Source: Mucilaginibacter robiniae (GTDB lineage: Bacteria > Bacteroidota > Bacteroidia > Sphingobacteriales > Sphingobacteriaceae). From it: a stretch of DNA of 64,000 nt. Below, in pieces: positions 45,708 to 54,394 of this stretch. The stretch lies in NCBI RefSeq assembly GCF_012849215.1, contig NZ_CP051682.1, positions 1,240,001 to 1,304,000 of the forward strand, given 5' to 3'. The notes below the pieces were generated by a model. That model did no database searches, was not told the DNA's origin, and saw nothing but the letters and a program-made list of their open reading frames with translations. The translations under genes and the position numbers were made by a program. The first letter of the stretch is position 1; every line of letters begins with the position of its first letter.

Positions 45708-47048
45708 ATGAAAAACATCAATCAACTGATGCAATCTTTTCTATCATCATCGGGTGAATGCAACCGGCGCGAATTTTTAGAAAATGCCGGTAAAGGGTTA
45801 ATGGCAGCTACTGTTATTGGCGAACTAGCTTCGTGCACTGCCGATGCTCAAAATATGGGAGGTGGCGGCATGCATAAATCTATGGCCGATACTATTCGGG
45901 TACAGGTACCTAGTCAGCATGCGGCTACCGAAAGGCAGCAGGAAACTGGCACCGCTATGATAGAACCGGATAAGCGTATAGGCTATGCTATAGTCGGACT
46001 TGGTGAATTAACGATAGGCCAGATTATGCCTGCTTTTGGCGCCTGCAAATATGCAAAACCGGTAGCATTGATAAGCGGTCATCCAGACAAGGCCCAGAAG
46101 GTAGCAGCGCAGTATGGCATTAACCCGAAGAACATATATGACTATCAGAATTTCGATCAAATTAAAAACAACCCGAAAATTGAAGCCGTATATATTGTAT
46201 TGCCCAATGGCATGCACGAAGAGTTTGTGACACGTGCAGCACAAGCCGGCAAACATGTACTATGTGAAAAGCCCATGGCTAACTCCAGCAAAGAAGCTGA
46301 ACGCATGATAGCCGCCTGCAAAAAAGCTGGTAAAAAACTGATGATTGCCTACCGCATTCAGTATGAACCTCACAACCGCATGGCTATGAAGTGGACGCGT
46401 GAAAAGCATTTTGGTAAGGTAAAAGTAATTAGTTCTACCAATGTGCAAAACATAGGCGATCCGTCGCAATGGCGCTTAAAAAAGGCATTATCAGGTGGTG
46501 GCTCGTTACCTGATATTGGTTTGTATAATATTAATACTAATCGCTTTTTATTGGGGGAAGAGCCGCATACCGTTGTTGCATCCACCTATAGCACACCTAA
46601 CGACCCACGTTTTAAAGAAGTGGAGGAAGCGGTAATGTTCCAGATGTTTTTCCCAAGTGGTGCTATTGCCAACAATGTGTGCAGCTATGGAGTACATAAT
46701 TCTAAAAACTACCGCTGCTTTGCCGATAATGGTGGTTGGTTCGGCCTAGACCCAGCTTTTGATTATGAAGGTCTTAAAATGGAAGCATCGCAAGCACAAG
46801 GCAAAATAGAGATGAAGCAAAATCCTATCATAAGCGACAAAAAACAATTTGCATTGGAAATGGACCACTTTGCACAATGCATAATGGAAAACAATGAGCC
46901 TTATACCCCTGGTGAGGAAGGTTTGCAAGACCATAAAATCATGGAAGCTATTTATGAATCGGCCCGTACCGGCAAGCCAGTAAAGTTAGAAATGATTACC
47001 ACGTTAGATACGTTCCGGCACGTAGATAATGCGCCGAAAGAATCATAA
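45708..47048 (+). CDS. Gfo/Idh/MocA-family oxidoreductase with Tat signal
   Basis: The 446-residue product has a twin-arginine signal (N-R20-R-EFL with a following hydrophobic stretch). A glucose-fructose-oxidoreductase-type Rossmann domain follows (YAIVGLGELTIGQIMPAF, CEKPMANSSKEAERMI) and then the C-terminal alpha/beta domain (GGGSLPDIGLYNINTNRFLLGEEP). It likely oxidises a sugar in the periplasm with a tightly bound NADP. It is monocistronic and divergent from cdaA. Confidence 0.88.
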   Translation: MKNINQLMQSFLSSSGECNRREFLENAGKGLMAATVIGELASCTADAQNMGGGGMHKSMADTIRVQVPSQHAATERQQETGTAMIEPDKRIGYAIVGLGELTIGQIMPAFGACKYAKPVALISGHPDKAQKVAAQYGINPKNIYDYQNFDQIKNNPKIEAVYIVLPNGMHEEFVTRAAQAGKHVLCEKPMANSSKEAERMIAACKKAGKKLMIAYRIQYEPHNRMAMKWTREKHFGKVKVISSTNVQNIGDPSQWRLKKALSGGGSLPDIGLYNINTNRFLLGEEPHTVVASTYSTPNDPRFKEVEEAVMFQMFFPSGAIANNVCSYGVHNSKNYRCFADNGGWFGLDPAFDYEGLKMEASQAQGKIEMKQNPIISDKKQFALEMDHFAQCIMENNEPYTPGEEGLQDHKIMEAIYESARTGKPVKLEMITTLDTFRHVDNAPKES

Positions 47049-47183
47049 AGCAGGAAGAATCAAGACCAGAAGCCAAGATAAAATATAAAATAATTAACCA
47101 AAATATTAAGCAAGCAGCTGCTTAATGATAACAGCATTTTATGAAGTATATTCTTGGCTTTTGGTTATTACGTTTTTCTTAAC

Positions 47184-48155
47184 CTACTTATTACGCTCAG
47201 TAGTATATCTAACTAGCTGTTCCAACCCTTGGCGGGCTTCACTTGGTGGAAAAGTGTTTAAAATTTCAAATGCTTCATTTTGGTACTTTTGCATTTGCGT
47301 TTCGGCATACTGTAATCCGCCGGTTTGCTGTACAAAACTAATAATTTGAGTAATTTTCTCAGGTTCTTCGTTATGATTTTTCACCAGATTAATAATACGC
47401 CTTTTCTCGGAAGAGCTAGTATTATTTAAAGCATAAATTAATGGTAAGGTTACCTTTTTCTCTTTAATGTCAATACCTAAAGGTTTCCCCACATCATTGG
47501 TACCAAAATCAAACATGTCATCCTTAATCTGGAAGGCAATACCAATTTTTTCACCGAATAATCGCATTTTCTCTACCGTTTCAACATCAGCTCCTGCTGA
47601 TGAAGCACCACATGCGCAACAAGCTGCAATTAATGATGCAGTTTTCTGGCGAATAACGTCGTAATAAATATTTTCGTTAATATCCATACGGCGTACCTTT
47701 TCAACCTGCAACAACTCACCCTCACTCATTTGTTTTACAGCTTCATTTACAATGCGCAGTAATTGAAAATCGTTATTCGCCAAGGATAAATCCATGCCTT
47801 TCGCCAGCAGAAAATCGCCGACTAAAACTGCAATCTTATTTTTCCATAAAGCATTTATAGAGAAAAATCCGCGGCGCTGATAAGAATTATCTACCACATC
47901 ATCATGCACCAGCGTGGCAGTATGCAGCAGTTCAACTAAAGCCGCTCCACGATGAGTGGCCTCATTTACGCCACCACATAAACTGGCCGAAAAAAATACA
48001 AACATGGGCCTGATTTGCTTACCTTTTCGCTTTACAATATAATGTGTAATACGATCAAGCAGGGGCACTGAGCTTTGCATAGAGGCTTTAAACCTTTCCT
48101 CAAAAACATCAATCTCGGCAGCTATAGGCTTTTTAATCTCGTCCAGGTTCAGCAT
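47184..48155 (-). CDS. Trans-polyprenyl diphosphate synthase
   Basis: The 323-residue all-alpha enzyme has the first Asp-rich motif DDVVD (85-89), the second QIKDDMFDFG and KGKQIRPMF near the N-terminus. It builds the isoprenoid side chain of menaquinone from IPP and an allylic starter. The residues before the first motif (ELLHTATLVHDD) are small or medium, typical of medium- to long-chain (C30-C40) synthases; the exact chain length is not decided. Confidence 0.92.
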   Translation of the reverse strand: MLNLDEIKKPIAAEIDVFEERFKASMQSSVPLLDRITHYIVKRKGKQIRPMFVFFSASLCGGVNEATHRGAALVELLHTATLVHDDVVDNSYQRRGFFSINALWKNKIAVLVGDFLLAKGMDLSLANNDFQLLRIVNEAVKQMSEGELLQVEKVRRMDINENIYYDVIRQKTASLIAACCACGASSAGADVETVEKMRLFGEKIGIAFQIKDDMFDFGTNDVGKPLGIDIKEKKVTLPLIYALNNTSSSEKRRIINLVKNHNEEPEKITQIISFVQQTGGLQYAETQMQKYQNEAFEILNTFPPSEARQGLEQLVRYTTERNK

Positions 48156-48318
48156 TCAAACTAAACAACGTATTCTAGTGTGTGAGTTTTACCCTTACGG
48201 ATAACCGGCAGCAAACATAAATAAAATATATGGATAAGCCGTTGATGAATAAAATTAACATAACCGTTAAACCATTTAAAGGATGCAGGCTCTATAAATC
48301 AGATAAACAATAAAACTT

Positions 48319-48642
48319 ATGAAAATTAAAATATTTGGAAGCCTGTTAGTAGCCGCATTAGCACTAACTACTATAGCCGAAGCTCAAACCAAAACACCTG
48401 TTATTAACATGCGTGAGCACAACCAACATCAACGTATTAACCATGGTGTTAACCATGGCCAGCTTACCCGTGCAGAGGCTTACCGTTTACGCCGCGAAGA
48501 ACAACGTTTGGCATTAAACAAACGTATGGCTAAAGCCAACGGCCATGTAAGCCGCGCCGAACGCCGACATTTACGCCATGAAGAAAATAGGCTTAGCCAT
48601 AATATTCATCGATACAAGCATAATGATTTAAAAAGATATTAG
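48319..48642 (+). CDS. Small secreted His/Arg-rich protein
   Basis: The 107-residue product has a signal peptide (1-22, ending AEAQ). A strongly basic helical chain follows with repeated 'R-x-E-x-x-R-L/H-x-x-E' units (RAEAYRLRREEQRLALN and RAERRHLRHEENRLSHN), that is, two copies of a 30-residue repeat. Function is unknown; metal or polyanion binding is possible given the histidines. A terminator follows it. Confidence 0.6.
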   Translation: MKIKIFGSLLVAALALTTIAEAQTKTPVINMREHNQHQRINHGVNHGQLTRAEAYRLRREEQRLALNKRMAKANGHVSRAERRHLRHEENRLSHNIHRYKHNDLKRY

Positions 48643-48664
48643 TACTGAGTTGTAGTTTTTGTTT

Positions 48665-48697
48665 AAGCGAAGTACCGGAAGCGGGCTTCGCTTTTTT
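48665..48697 (+). terminator. Terminator after the His/Arg-rich protein gene
   Basis: AAGCGAAG (48665-48672) pairs with CTTCGCTT (48686-48693), followed by a T run. Confidence 0.8.
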
Positions 48698-48698
48698 A

Positions 48699-48729
48699 TT
48701 GCACAAAGTCGGGTATTATTATACCTTTG
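48699..48729 (+). promoter_or_regulatory. Promoter of tRNA-Ser
   Basis: TTG (48699-48701), a 20-base spacer and a perfect -7 element TACCTTTG (48722-48729) match the Bacteroidota promoter. The tRNA begins 21 bases after the -7 element. Confidence 0.7.
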
Positions 48730-48749
48730 TAGCTCAATAGTGCATTTAC

Positions 48750-48837
48750 GGAGAGGTGTCTGAGTGGTCGAAAGAGCACGCCTGGAAAGTGTGTATACGT
48801 CAAAAGCGTATCGAGGGTTCGAATCCCTCCCTCTCCG
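48750..48837 (+). tRNA. tRNA-Ser (anticodon GGA)
   Basis: The 88-base sequence folds into a class II tRNA. The acceptor stem GGAGAGG pairs with CCTCTCC. The anticodon loop CTGGAAA has GGA at 48784-48786, the long variable arm reads GTATACGTCAAAAGCGTATC, and the T loop contains GTTCGAATC. CCA is not encoded. It reads UCC and UCU codons. A tyrosine recombinase gene begins 250 bases downstream, so this gene is a likely insertion site of the following element. Confidence 0.96.
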
Positions 48838-48860
48838 CTGATTACGTTAACAAAAGTGTC

Positions 48861-48897
48861 AAAAAGCCCTTTAATTGTATATTAAAGGGCTTTTTTA
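48861..48897 (+). terminator. Terminator after tRNA-Ser
   Basis: A perfect 15-base stem (48861-48875 and 48881-48895, AAAAAGCCCTTTAAT and complement) with a 5-base loop runs into T-rich sequence. Confidence 0.92.
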
Positions 48898-48939
48898 ATT
48901 TTCCACCCTACTAAAAATCACATAAAAACGCATAACTCT

Positions 48940-48984
48940 ATTGCGTGATTCATTGCGTGATTTCAAATTTCAAAATCACGCAAT
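48940..48984. repeat. Direct and inverted ATTGCGTGATT repeats, candidate recombinase sites
   Basis: ATTGCGTGATT occurs twice in direct orientation (48940-48950 and 48952-48962). The longer CATTGCGTGATTT (48951-48963) is repeated in inverted form at 48973-48985 with a 9-base spacer. They lie between tRNA-Ser and the integrase gene, where core or arm sites of a tyrosine recombinase, or an operator of its promoter, would be expected. The function is inferred from position. Confidence 0.55.
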
Positions 48985-49086
48985 GAAACTTGTGTAAACA
49001 GCTGTAATACAGCCTGTTTACGGCATGGACATCTTGTGTGACCAATGCCAGAAATGTACTTTTGTTTCACCGTAATAATTAGAGTT

Positions 49087-50361
49087 ATGTTAGAGAAAAC
49101 CTTCGGTCTGCTTTTTTTTCTTAAAAAGTCTCAGAACCAGAATGACGACAGATTTATTTACATCAAAATCACGGTTGACGGCAAATCCAAAGAACTGTCA
49201 ACAAAGCGCAAATGTGAAGCGTCAAAGTGGAATGTACACGCAGGACGAGCGACCGGGAATAAAGAAGCTGTCAAAGAACTGAACTATTTCCTGGATACAC
49301 TGGAGCAGCAGGTGTACCTGGCCAAGAGAATGCTGATAGAATCAAATAAACCTGTTTCTGCTCAGGCCATTAAAGATATACTTACCGGCAATTATGAAAA
49401 GCCAAGAATGATCCTTGAAATTTTCAGGCATCATAATGACCAGATGAAGGCACTGGAAGGCATTGATTATGCACGCGGCACGATTGGCAGATATGAGATT
49501 TCGTTCGGGCATACCCGGTCGTTTATGAAATGGATGTATGGAACCGATGAGGATAAGGACATCAGGGAACTGGATCACGAGTTTATCGCACAATATGCCT
49601 TCTGGCTAAAAACAGTCAGAAAATGCAATCACAATTCTACGGTCAAGTACCTCGCCAATTTTAAGAAGGTAGTGCTGGTATGTGTTAAAAACAGGTGGCT
49701 GCCGGGTGATCCGTTTGCCAATTTTAAATTAACAAAGAAAAAAGTGGAGAGAACCGCCCTGACAGAACGGGAACTGAGGCGTTTGGAGGAGAAGGAATTT
49801 TCGACAGCCAGGCTGGATGCAGTCAGAGATATTTTTGTGTTCAGCTGCTATACAGGACTTGCTTTTGCAGATGTTCAGAAGCTGAAACGGTCAGATATCA
49901 GAATTGGGGCTGATGGGAAGCACTGGATTTTTGTACACCGCCAGAAAACGAATGCGCCCTCGAGGATTCCATTGCTCGTTCAGGCTAAAAACATTCTTTC
50001 CAAGTACAGGAATGATCCGAAATGTTGCAACACTGGGATAGCATTACCTGTGCTGACGAACCAGCGGATGAACTCATACCTGAAAGAAATTGCCGACTGC
50101 TGCGGGATCAGGGCAGAACTTACGTTCCATATTGCAAGGCATACTTTTGCCACTACGGTCACACTCAATAATGGCGTGCCTATAGAATCAGTATCAAAAA
50201 TGCTGGGTCATGCCGACATCAAGCAGACCCAGCATTACGCGAAAATGCAGGATGATAAGGTGAGCAGGGATATGCTCCAACTAGAGGAAAACTTGCTGGA
50301 GAAAAATAGTTTGAAGGAGGGCGAAACCAGGATGGCTAAAAGCTTTTTCGAATTACCGTAA
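49087..50361 (+). CDS. Tyrosine recombinase (integrase)
   Basis: The 424-residue recombinase begins at the ATG at 49087. It has an arm-binding N-terminal domain, a SAM-like core-binding domain (about 108-205) and a catalytic domain. Lys287, His348-x-x-Arg351, His375 and the nucleophile Tyr384 (THY-type HYAK) are present. The first catalytic Arg is replaced by Ala259 (TGLAFAD), as in IntDOT-type enzymes of Bacteroidota conjugative elements, where that residue is also not Arg. It should integrate and excise the element at or near tRNA-Ser. Confidence 0.93.
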   Translation: MLEKTFGLLFFLKKSQNQNDDRFIYIKITVDGKSKELSTKRKCEASKWNVHAGRATGNKEAVKELNYFLDTLEQQVYLAKRMLIESNKPVSAQAIKDILTGNYEKPRMILEIFRHHNDQMKALEGIDYARGTIGRYEISFGHTRSFMKWMYGTDEDKDIRELDHEFIAQYAFWLKTVRKCNHNSTVKYLANFKKVVLVCVKNRWLPGDPFANFKLTKKKVERTALTERELRRLEEKEFSTARLDAVRDIFVFSCYTGLAFADVQKLKRSDIRIGADGKHWIFVHRQKTNAPSRIPLLVQAKNILSKYRNDPKCCNTGIALPVLTNQRMNSYLKEIADCCGIRAELTFHIARHTFATTVTLNNGVPIESVSKMLGHADIKQTQHYAKMQDDKVSRDMLQLEENLLEKNSLKEGETRMAKSFFELP

Positions 50362-50371
50362 CTAACCGCGT

Positions 50372-50659
50372 TCAAATGATGAGCTTAATGATACTTCGCT
50401 GATAGGCATCATAATTTGGAAAGTATTCAATGTATTCCAGCTTCCTGAGCTGGTTAATGCACTTATGGTAAGTGGTTATACTTCGAAAATGTGCGCCGGT
50501 CATCAGCTGTTTCCGGGACACCCTTAACTCCTGCGGACAGCCGCCTTTCTGCCATAGGGTTAAGATAGAAGTATACAAACTGATGTGCCAGACGCTGACA
50601 CGCGGGTCTTCTGTAATTTTGGCGTATAAGGAAACCAGTGTTAACATTTCAGGTGTCAT
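50372..50659 (-). CDS. Small HTH-like protein of the element
   Basis: The 95-residue product has a helical chain with a recognition-like segment RVSRKQLMTGAHFRSITTYHKCINQLRKLEYIEYFP. It resembles winged-helix proteins found beside the excisionase gene in Bacteroidota elements. It follows the excisionase-like gene after three bases and is convergent with the integrase gene. DNA binding is likely but not certain. Confidence 0.6.
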   Translation of the reverse strand: MTPEMLTLVSLYAKITEDPRVSVWHISLYTSILTLWQKGGCPQELRVSRKQLMTGAHFRSITTYHKCINQLRKLEYIEYFPNYDAYQRSIIKLII

Positions 50660-50662
50660 ATA

Positions 50663-50926
50663 CTATAGGGTTTTACCGCTGATCATGCTTTCCACATCGG
50701 CCAGTCTGTAAAAATGTATGCCGCCTACCTTATGAGATTTCAGCTTGCCGGTCATGCGCAGGTTCTGAACGGTGGCGGTGGAAACTTTCAGCAGCTTGCG
50801 CACATCTGCACACCGAAGCCATTCTTTCGTTTCCGGTCTGTTGTTGATCAGTAAAGCCTGAATGTCATTGAGCAGCGTTTTCCGGAAAGCTTCCAGATCA
50901 TCTTTGGTGATTATTTCTATTGCCAC
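50663..50926 (-). CDS. Excisionase-family HTH protein
   Basis: The 87-residue product has the MerR/excisionase helix-turn-helix of HTH_17 type (WLRCADVRKLLKVSTATVQNLR, wing KSHKVGGIHFYRLADVESMI). It is probably the directionality factor or a regulator of the element. Operon with the gene after it. Confidence 0.82.
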   Translation of the reverse strand: MAIEIITKDDLEAFRKTLLNDIQALLINNRPETKEWLRCADVRKLLKVSTATVQNLRMTGKLKSHKVGGIHFYRLADVESMISGKTL

Positions 50927-51042
50927 AAAGGGTAGTTTAAGAAGTTAAATAATTTTGTTGAAAAAAGGGCGCCAGGGACGTTGCCCCGGTATCTGCATTG
51001 AAGGTGTTTTCACTTTGCTTTGAACCTGGTATTCAAGCTTAC

Positions 51043-52152
51043 CTACCCAGAAGCGTCTACAAACTTCTTCCTGGTTCGGGTCCGTAAAAGATCATACTTC
51101 GGGGGAACGACCTCGGCATAAAAGCCACGGTAATTAAACCGGTGTTCACCGCGCAGGTAACGCTTCACGAAAACCGAAAAATCTTCATCGGGTCTGGCAA
51201 CTTTCCTGCGGTAATGCTCTTTAACAAAGTGAACCATCTGCTTTTTACTTTCGAACCTCATGAGCGATGTCTTGTAAAGTTCAGACAGGATCTGCGGCTC
51301 TACCGGCACGATCAGTCCGATATTGTCGTATTCTTTGATGTAAACGGACCACTCATAATACATAGAAAGGGCAACCTGATACGACATGGCGATCAGTTTC
51401 ATGATATCCATTAATTGCCGTTTAGGCAGAAGTCTAATAGCGTTCGGCGGCAAAACATAGCTGGGGTGCAAAGAGATCGGATTCGGCAACTCAGTGACGG
51501 ACAGTTTATCTGCGTCCTCGAATTTTGATGCCAGGGAGAAGAAGCCCCTGTTGAGCTCATAGCCATCTTTAAACCCGTAAAAGGCTTCTGTATGTTTATT
51601 GTAAAAGGCGGAAGAGATTTCGTAAGCATACTGAAGACGTGACCTTAAATTCTGCTTGGTGCGTAAATCCAACTGTTTGACCTTGTTTAATTGAATGGTT
51701 TCTTCAAGGGTCATCAATTTGATGTTCAGGTCCGGAAAGATTTCCGGCGTCGCCTGCAGGTCTGTAAACGGCATAAAATATTGCATCTGCCGGTGAAGCG
51801 TATCAGGTCCGTCAGCAATGAGATAAGCTTTGTCAAAATGATTGCGGGTAACAGCCGGCAGGTATTCCGCGAATCGCATCTGATGAAAATTCTGCTGTAT
51901 CATGAGCATGGCCCATTCCAGGCGGTCAGTAAATTCTGCGCCTATAAAATCGTTGGTGATGGCTTCCCGGAACTGCTGTTCGGTAAGTGCCAGGTCTTTG
52001 TTTAATAAACTTGCATCTTTCATGAGAAAAAAGTTAAAGTGTAAGTCAGAAAGCAGGGCTGCTATTGCGGAAATGGGCTTTTTATGAGCTGATTGAAACC
52101 CGTGAATGGGTGCAGAGAGCAAACGATAAAACCGTACAATGCGTGCCTGCAA
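51043..52152 (-). CDS. Unrecognised 369-residue protein of the element
   Basis: I cannot assign a family. It has no signal or membrane segment and is rich in aromatic and charged residues. The internal ATG at 52023 (MKDASLLNKDLALTEQQF) gives 326 residues and is a plausible start. Helical stretches such as EWAMLMIQQNFHQMRFAEYL and a basic C-terminus (RGEHRFNYRGFYAEVV ... RTRTRKKF) suggest nucleic-acid binding. It occupies the place where regulators of the RteC type often lie, but RteC motifs are absent. Confidence 0.5.
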   Translation of the reverse strand: MQARIVRFYRLLSAPIHGFQSAHKKPISAIAALLSDLHFNFFLMKDASLLNKDLALTEQQFREAITNDFIGAEFTDRLEWAMLMIQQNFHQMRFAEYLPAVTRNHFDKAYLIADGPDTLHRQMQYFMPFTDLQATPEIFPDLNIKLMTLEETIQLNKVKQLDLRTKQNLRSRLQYAYEISSAFYNKHTEAFYGFKDGYELNRGFFSLASKFEDADKLSVTELPNPISLHPSYVLPPNAIRLLPKRQLMDIMKLIAMSYQVALSMYYEWSVYIKEYDNIGLIVPVEPQILSELYKTSLMRFESKKQMVHFVKEHYRRKVARPDEDFSVFVKRYLRGEHRFNYRGFYAEVVPPKYDLLRTRTRKKFVDASG

Positions 52153-52296
52153 GAGCCGGAATTACTTAGCTATAAAAACAGGATTAAAAGAGAAAAGTCC
52201 CTAAGCGCTTGCCGCCGGGACTTTTCAACCTAAACCTTATCACAATTCAGGCAGACGAGGCTGCCTGAGATGCCCAATATAAAAATTTTTTGCGGA

Positions 52297-52521
52297 TCAC
52301 CGCTGATGCCGATACCGCATGTATTCACGAAACTGATGCTCATCCAAGCGCCGCCTCATCTCCGTGCGTTTCATCCGAACATTCAACCGCCACAGGAAGA
52401 TAGCCCAGATACCGAAGGCAATGCCATAGCACGGCCAAGGATAGGTTTTATTGCCCAGGGCACCCCAAAACGCAAAAGTAGAGATCAAACAGGTAATCAT
52501 CAGGTGAGCAAAGGTTTTCAT
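52297..52521 (-). CDS. Small membrane protein of the element
   Basis: The 74-residue product starts at MKTFAHLMITCLIS (ATG at 52521). It has two transmembrane helices (about 3-20 and 29-46) and a basic tail of about 28 residues (RMKRTEMRRRLDEHQF). Function unknown. It lies just downstream of the PH-domain gene on the same strand. Confidence 0.5.
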   Translation of the reverse strand: MKTFAHLMITCLISTFAFWGALGNKTYPWPCYGIAFGIWAIFLWRLNVRMKRTEMRRRLDEHQFREYMRYRHQR

Positions 52522-52581
52522 TTCAGCTTCGTGTGGAGGTTCTAAAATACTAATAAAATTAGCTATTCGCAATTATTAGCA

Positions 52582-53040
52582 TCAATTTATTTCCATAATG
52601 CAGTTCAATGCGCGGGCCCGCTGTACCCATTCTCTCAGCTCTCCCACCAGGTCCATTGCGGGAATACCGGTCAGCGTGAGCACAGGATTCTCAGGGTCCG
52701 TACTTTTCAGGGTCAGGTTCATCAACCCGAAAACCTGCATGAGAACGGGCCGGGTCAGAATGTAGTCTTTCACCCGGAAGAGTTCCAGATAATCTGTTCT
52801 TTTGAAAAGTAAACCGCTGCTGACCTGCAAGGAACCTTCCGTAATCACGTACTGAATACTCCGGATATACCGCAGCCGATATACGGCAGCCAGCATGAAC
52901 GCCAGGCTGCACCAGATGAACACCGGTGACAGGGTCCAGGCCAGCACCAGAAAAAGCAGGGATAATCCGGTCGGTAAGACAGACCGCCATAGCGCATAAC
53001 TAAGCGCGGGCCTGAGGGTAATCAATTTTGGAGGAGTCAT
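52582..53040 (-). CDS. Membrane protein with bacterial PH domain
   Basis: The 152-residue product has two transmembrane helices (about 17-52) and a bPH_2-type domain with YVITEGSLQVSSGLLFKRTDYLELFRVKD followed by LTGIP. This is the YdbS/YdbT-like core, common in small membrane proteins of unknown role. Its start overlaps the end of the gene upstream by 41 bases. Confidence 0.75.
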   Translation of the reverse strand: MTPPKLITLRPALSYALWRSVLPTGLSLLFLVLAWTLSPVFIWCSLAFMLAAVYRLRYIRSIQYVITEGSLQVSSGLLFKRTDYLELFRVKDYILTRPVLMQVFGLMNLTLKSTDPENPVLTLTGIPAMDLVGELREWVQRARALNCIMEIN

Positions 53041-53617
53041 ATTGTAACTGGATTAAATGGGTGACGTGCAGGGCAGGTTTGCTGGTGCGGATGCCAAGGC
53101 GCAGGCCAAAGGCTTTTTCAAAGTGGTGCAGACTGCAACAGCTTTCGTCAAAGTCAGCGGTTCGGCCCTGATAGCTGACTGCTGCTTTCTTTTTTTGCCA
53201 GCACAAAGAGACCGTTTTACCCTTGAGCAAACACGCTGCTTTGATGTCTGTCAGCTTTCCAAGCAGGCTATGAGCAAACACCAGCGTAAATTTCCGGCGT
53301 CGGAACGCGCTGCGAAGCCATGACAACTGCGCGGGTGTGGGAAGATTGCCGAGCGATACGAACGCTAAAGCTGCCGGATCTGCGTAACTGGACCGGTGAA
53401 TCGCATACCAGGCAATCGCTTCCATAGCGGAGTTCGTGATGACTACTTCCTGAGCATACCGGTTGCCCGCGAGCCACAGGCCGTCGGTCGTCGGAACATA
53501 ATGGTAACCTTGATCATAAACTTCGCTTACCCCGCCGTAATCAAAGCAAAGACTTTCTGCATGAAAAAAAGCCTCAGCCTCCGGGAAGATGCCCAGCCTT
53601 TCCAGCACGGGATTCAT
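53000..53617 (-). CDS. Toprim-like protein of the element
   Basis: The 205-residue product includes VVITNSAMEAIAWYAIHR followed by a LAFVSLGNLPTPAQLSWL strand-helix unit, resembling the Toprim fold of primase-like proteins (a strand ending in a conserved acidic residue, then a strand with G-N or G-G). The expected DxD pair is not clear. It overlaps the PH gene and shares one base with the DUF4099-like gene, so all three are coupled. A role in replication or transfer of the element is only an inference. Confidence 0.5.
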   Translation of the reverse strand: MNPVLERLGIFPEAEAFFHAESLCFDYGGVSEVYDQGYHYVPTTDGLWLAGNRYAQEVVITNSAMEAIAWYAIHRSSYADPAALAFVSLGNLPTPAQLSWLRSAFRRRKFTLVFAHSLLGKLTDIKAACLLKGKTVSLCWQKKKAAVSYQGRTADFDESCCSLHHFEKAFGLRLGIRTSKPALHVTHLIQLQYDSSKIDYPQARA

Positions 53618-54393
53618 CAGCGTGAACTGCCGTTACGGGTATTGGAACGTGGCGTCTGCTCCGGAAACCGGCGCACCTGATCTTCCAGGTCTGCAACGGC
53701 ATTCCGGTAGCCAGCGCTAAGGCGCTCCGCTTCCTTTTCATCCCGGGGCTTATTGAACAACGCATTCAGTCCTTTGTAAAGCATGTAAGACAACCCGCCG
53801 TCAATTAGAATTGAAGCTACCAGCGCTATTTTGTTGGAACGGATGCCATGCAAATCGGCCGCGGCATAGGCAAAGCGGGTCTGGTCCGCCAGTTCCACTT
53901 CCTGCCCTTTCCGGTAGCGTTCTTTCTGTGCGGGCGTGAGGAACTCGTTGTTCACCATATCCGGTACCAGAATTTTTTCTGTGTCGGAAACGATGAATTC
54001 ACGTGTATCCGCATCAAACTCAACGAGGCGTTCCGTTCTATTGCCCTTGTCGTCAACGGTAATCTTCAGCAGATTGGCAACTTCCCCTTTCTGCAACTGT
54101 TCGGACTCAAAATCGTCCAGGAAATCCGGTGTGGCGGATTTCCGGTACACCGGGTGGATCAGCAGATCGACTTTGCCGTCTTTACCCTCCGTCAGTGAAA
54201 TTTTGGCATTCAGGGATTTGATTTTGATATTGCCGGCTTCCAGGTTGCGCAGTTCTAAAAGAGCTGTACGCCTGCCGGAAAGCAAGGCCTTCAGGTCATC
54301 CACATTCAGCAGCAGCTGACCGCCGGTCGCCAAACCGATGGTTTCCAAATCCCGCATAGGGAGTTGTTGTTCGTTAAAACTAATCAGGTTCAT
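53617..54393 (-). CDS. DUF4099/DUF3945-like protein of the element
   Basis: The 258-residue product begins with the family's typical DLETIGLATGGQLLLNVDDL and LLSGRRTALLELRNL. IHPVYRKSATPDFLDD and EFLTPAQKERYRKGQEVELAD follow, then a predicted membrane-proximal helix (KIALVASILIDGGLSYMLYKGL) and a charged tail. Proteins of this kind are almost always found in Bacteroidota conjugative or mobilisable elements; their function is unknown. Confidence 0.8.
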   Translation of the reverse strand: MNLISFNEQQLPMRDLETIGLATGGQLLLNVDDLKALLSGRRTALLELRNLEAGNIKIKSLNAKISLTEGKDGKVDLLIHPVYRKSATPDFLDDFESEQLQKGEVANLLKITVDDKGNRTERLVEFDADTREFIVSDTEKILVPDMVNNEFLTPAQKERYRKGQEVELADQTRFAYAAADLHGIRSNKIALVASILIDGGLSYMLYKGLNALFNKPRDEKEAERLSAGYRNAVADLEDQVRRFPEQTPRSNTRNGSSR

Positions 54394-54394
54394 C

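Noticed and set aside
47125..47349. A 74-residue plus-strand frame near the polyprenyl synthase gene
   Set aside because: Most of it is antisense to the well-supported synthase gene.
48940..48985. CRISPR-like array
   Set aside because: There are only three short copies without regular spacers, and no cas genes in the window.
51043..52152. RteC-type regulator
   Set aside because: The gene position suggested it, but length and sequence do not show the RteC pattern.
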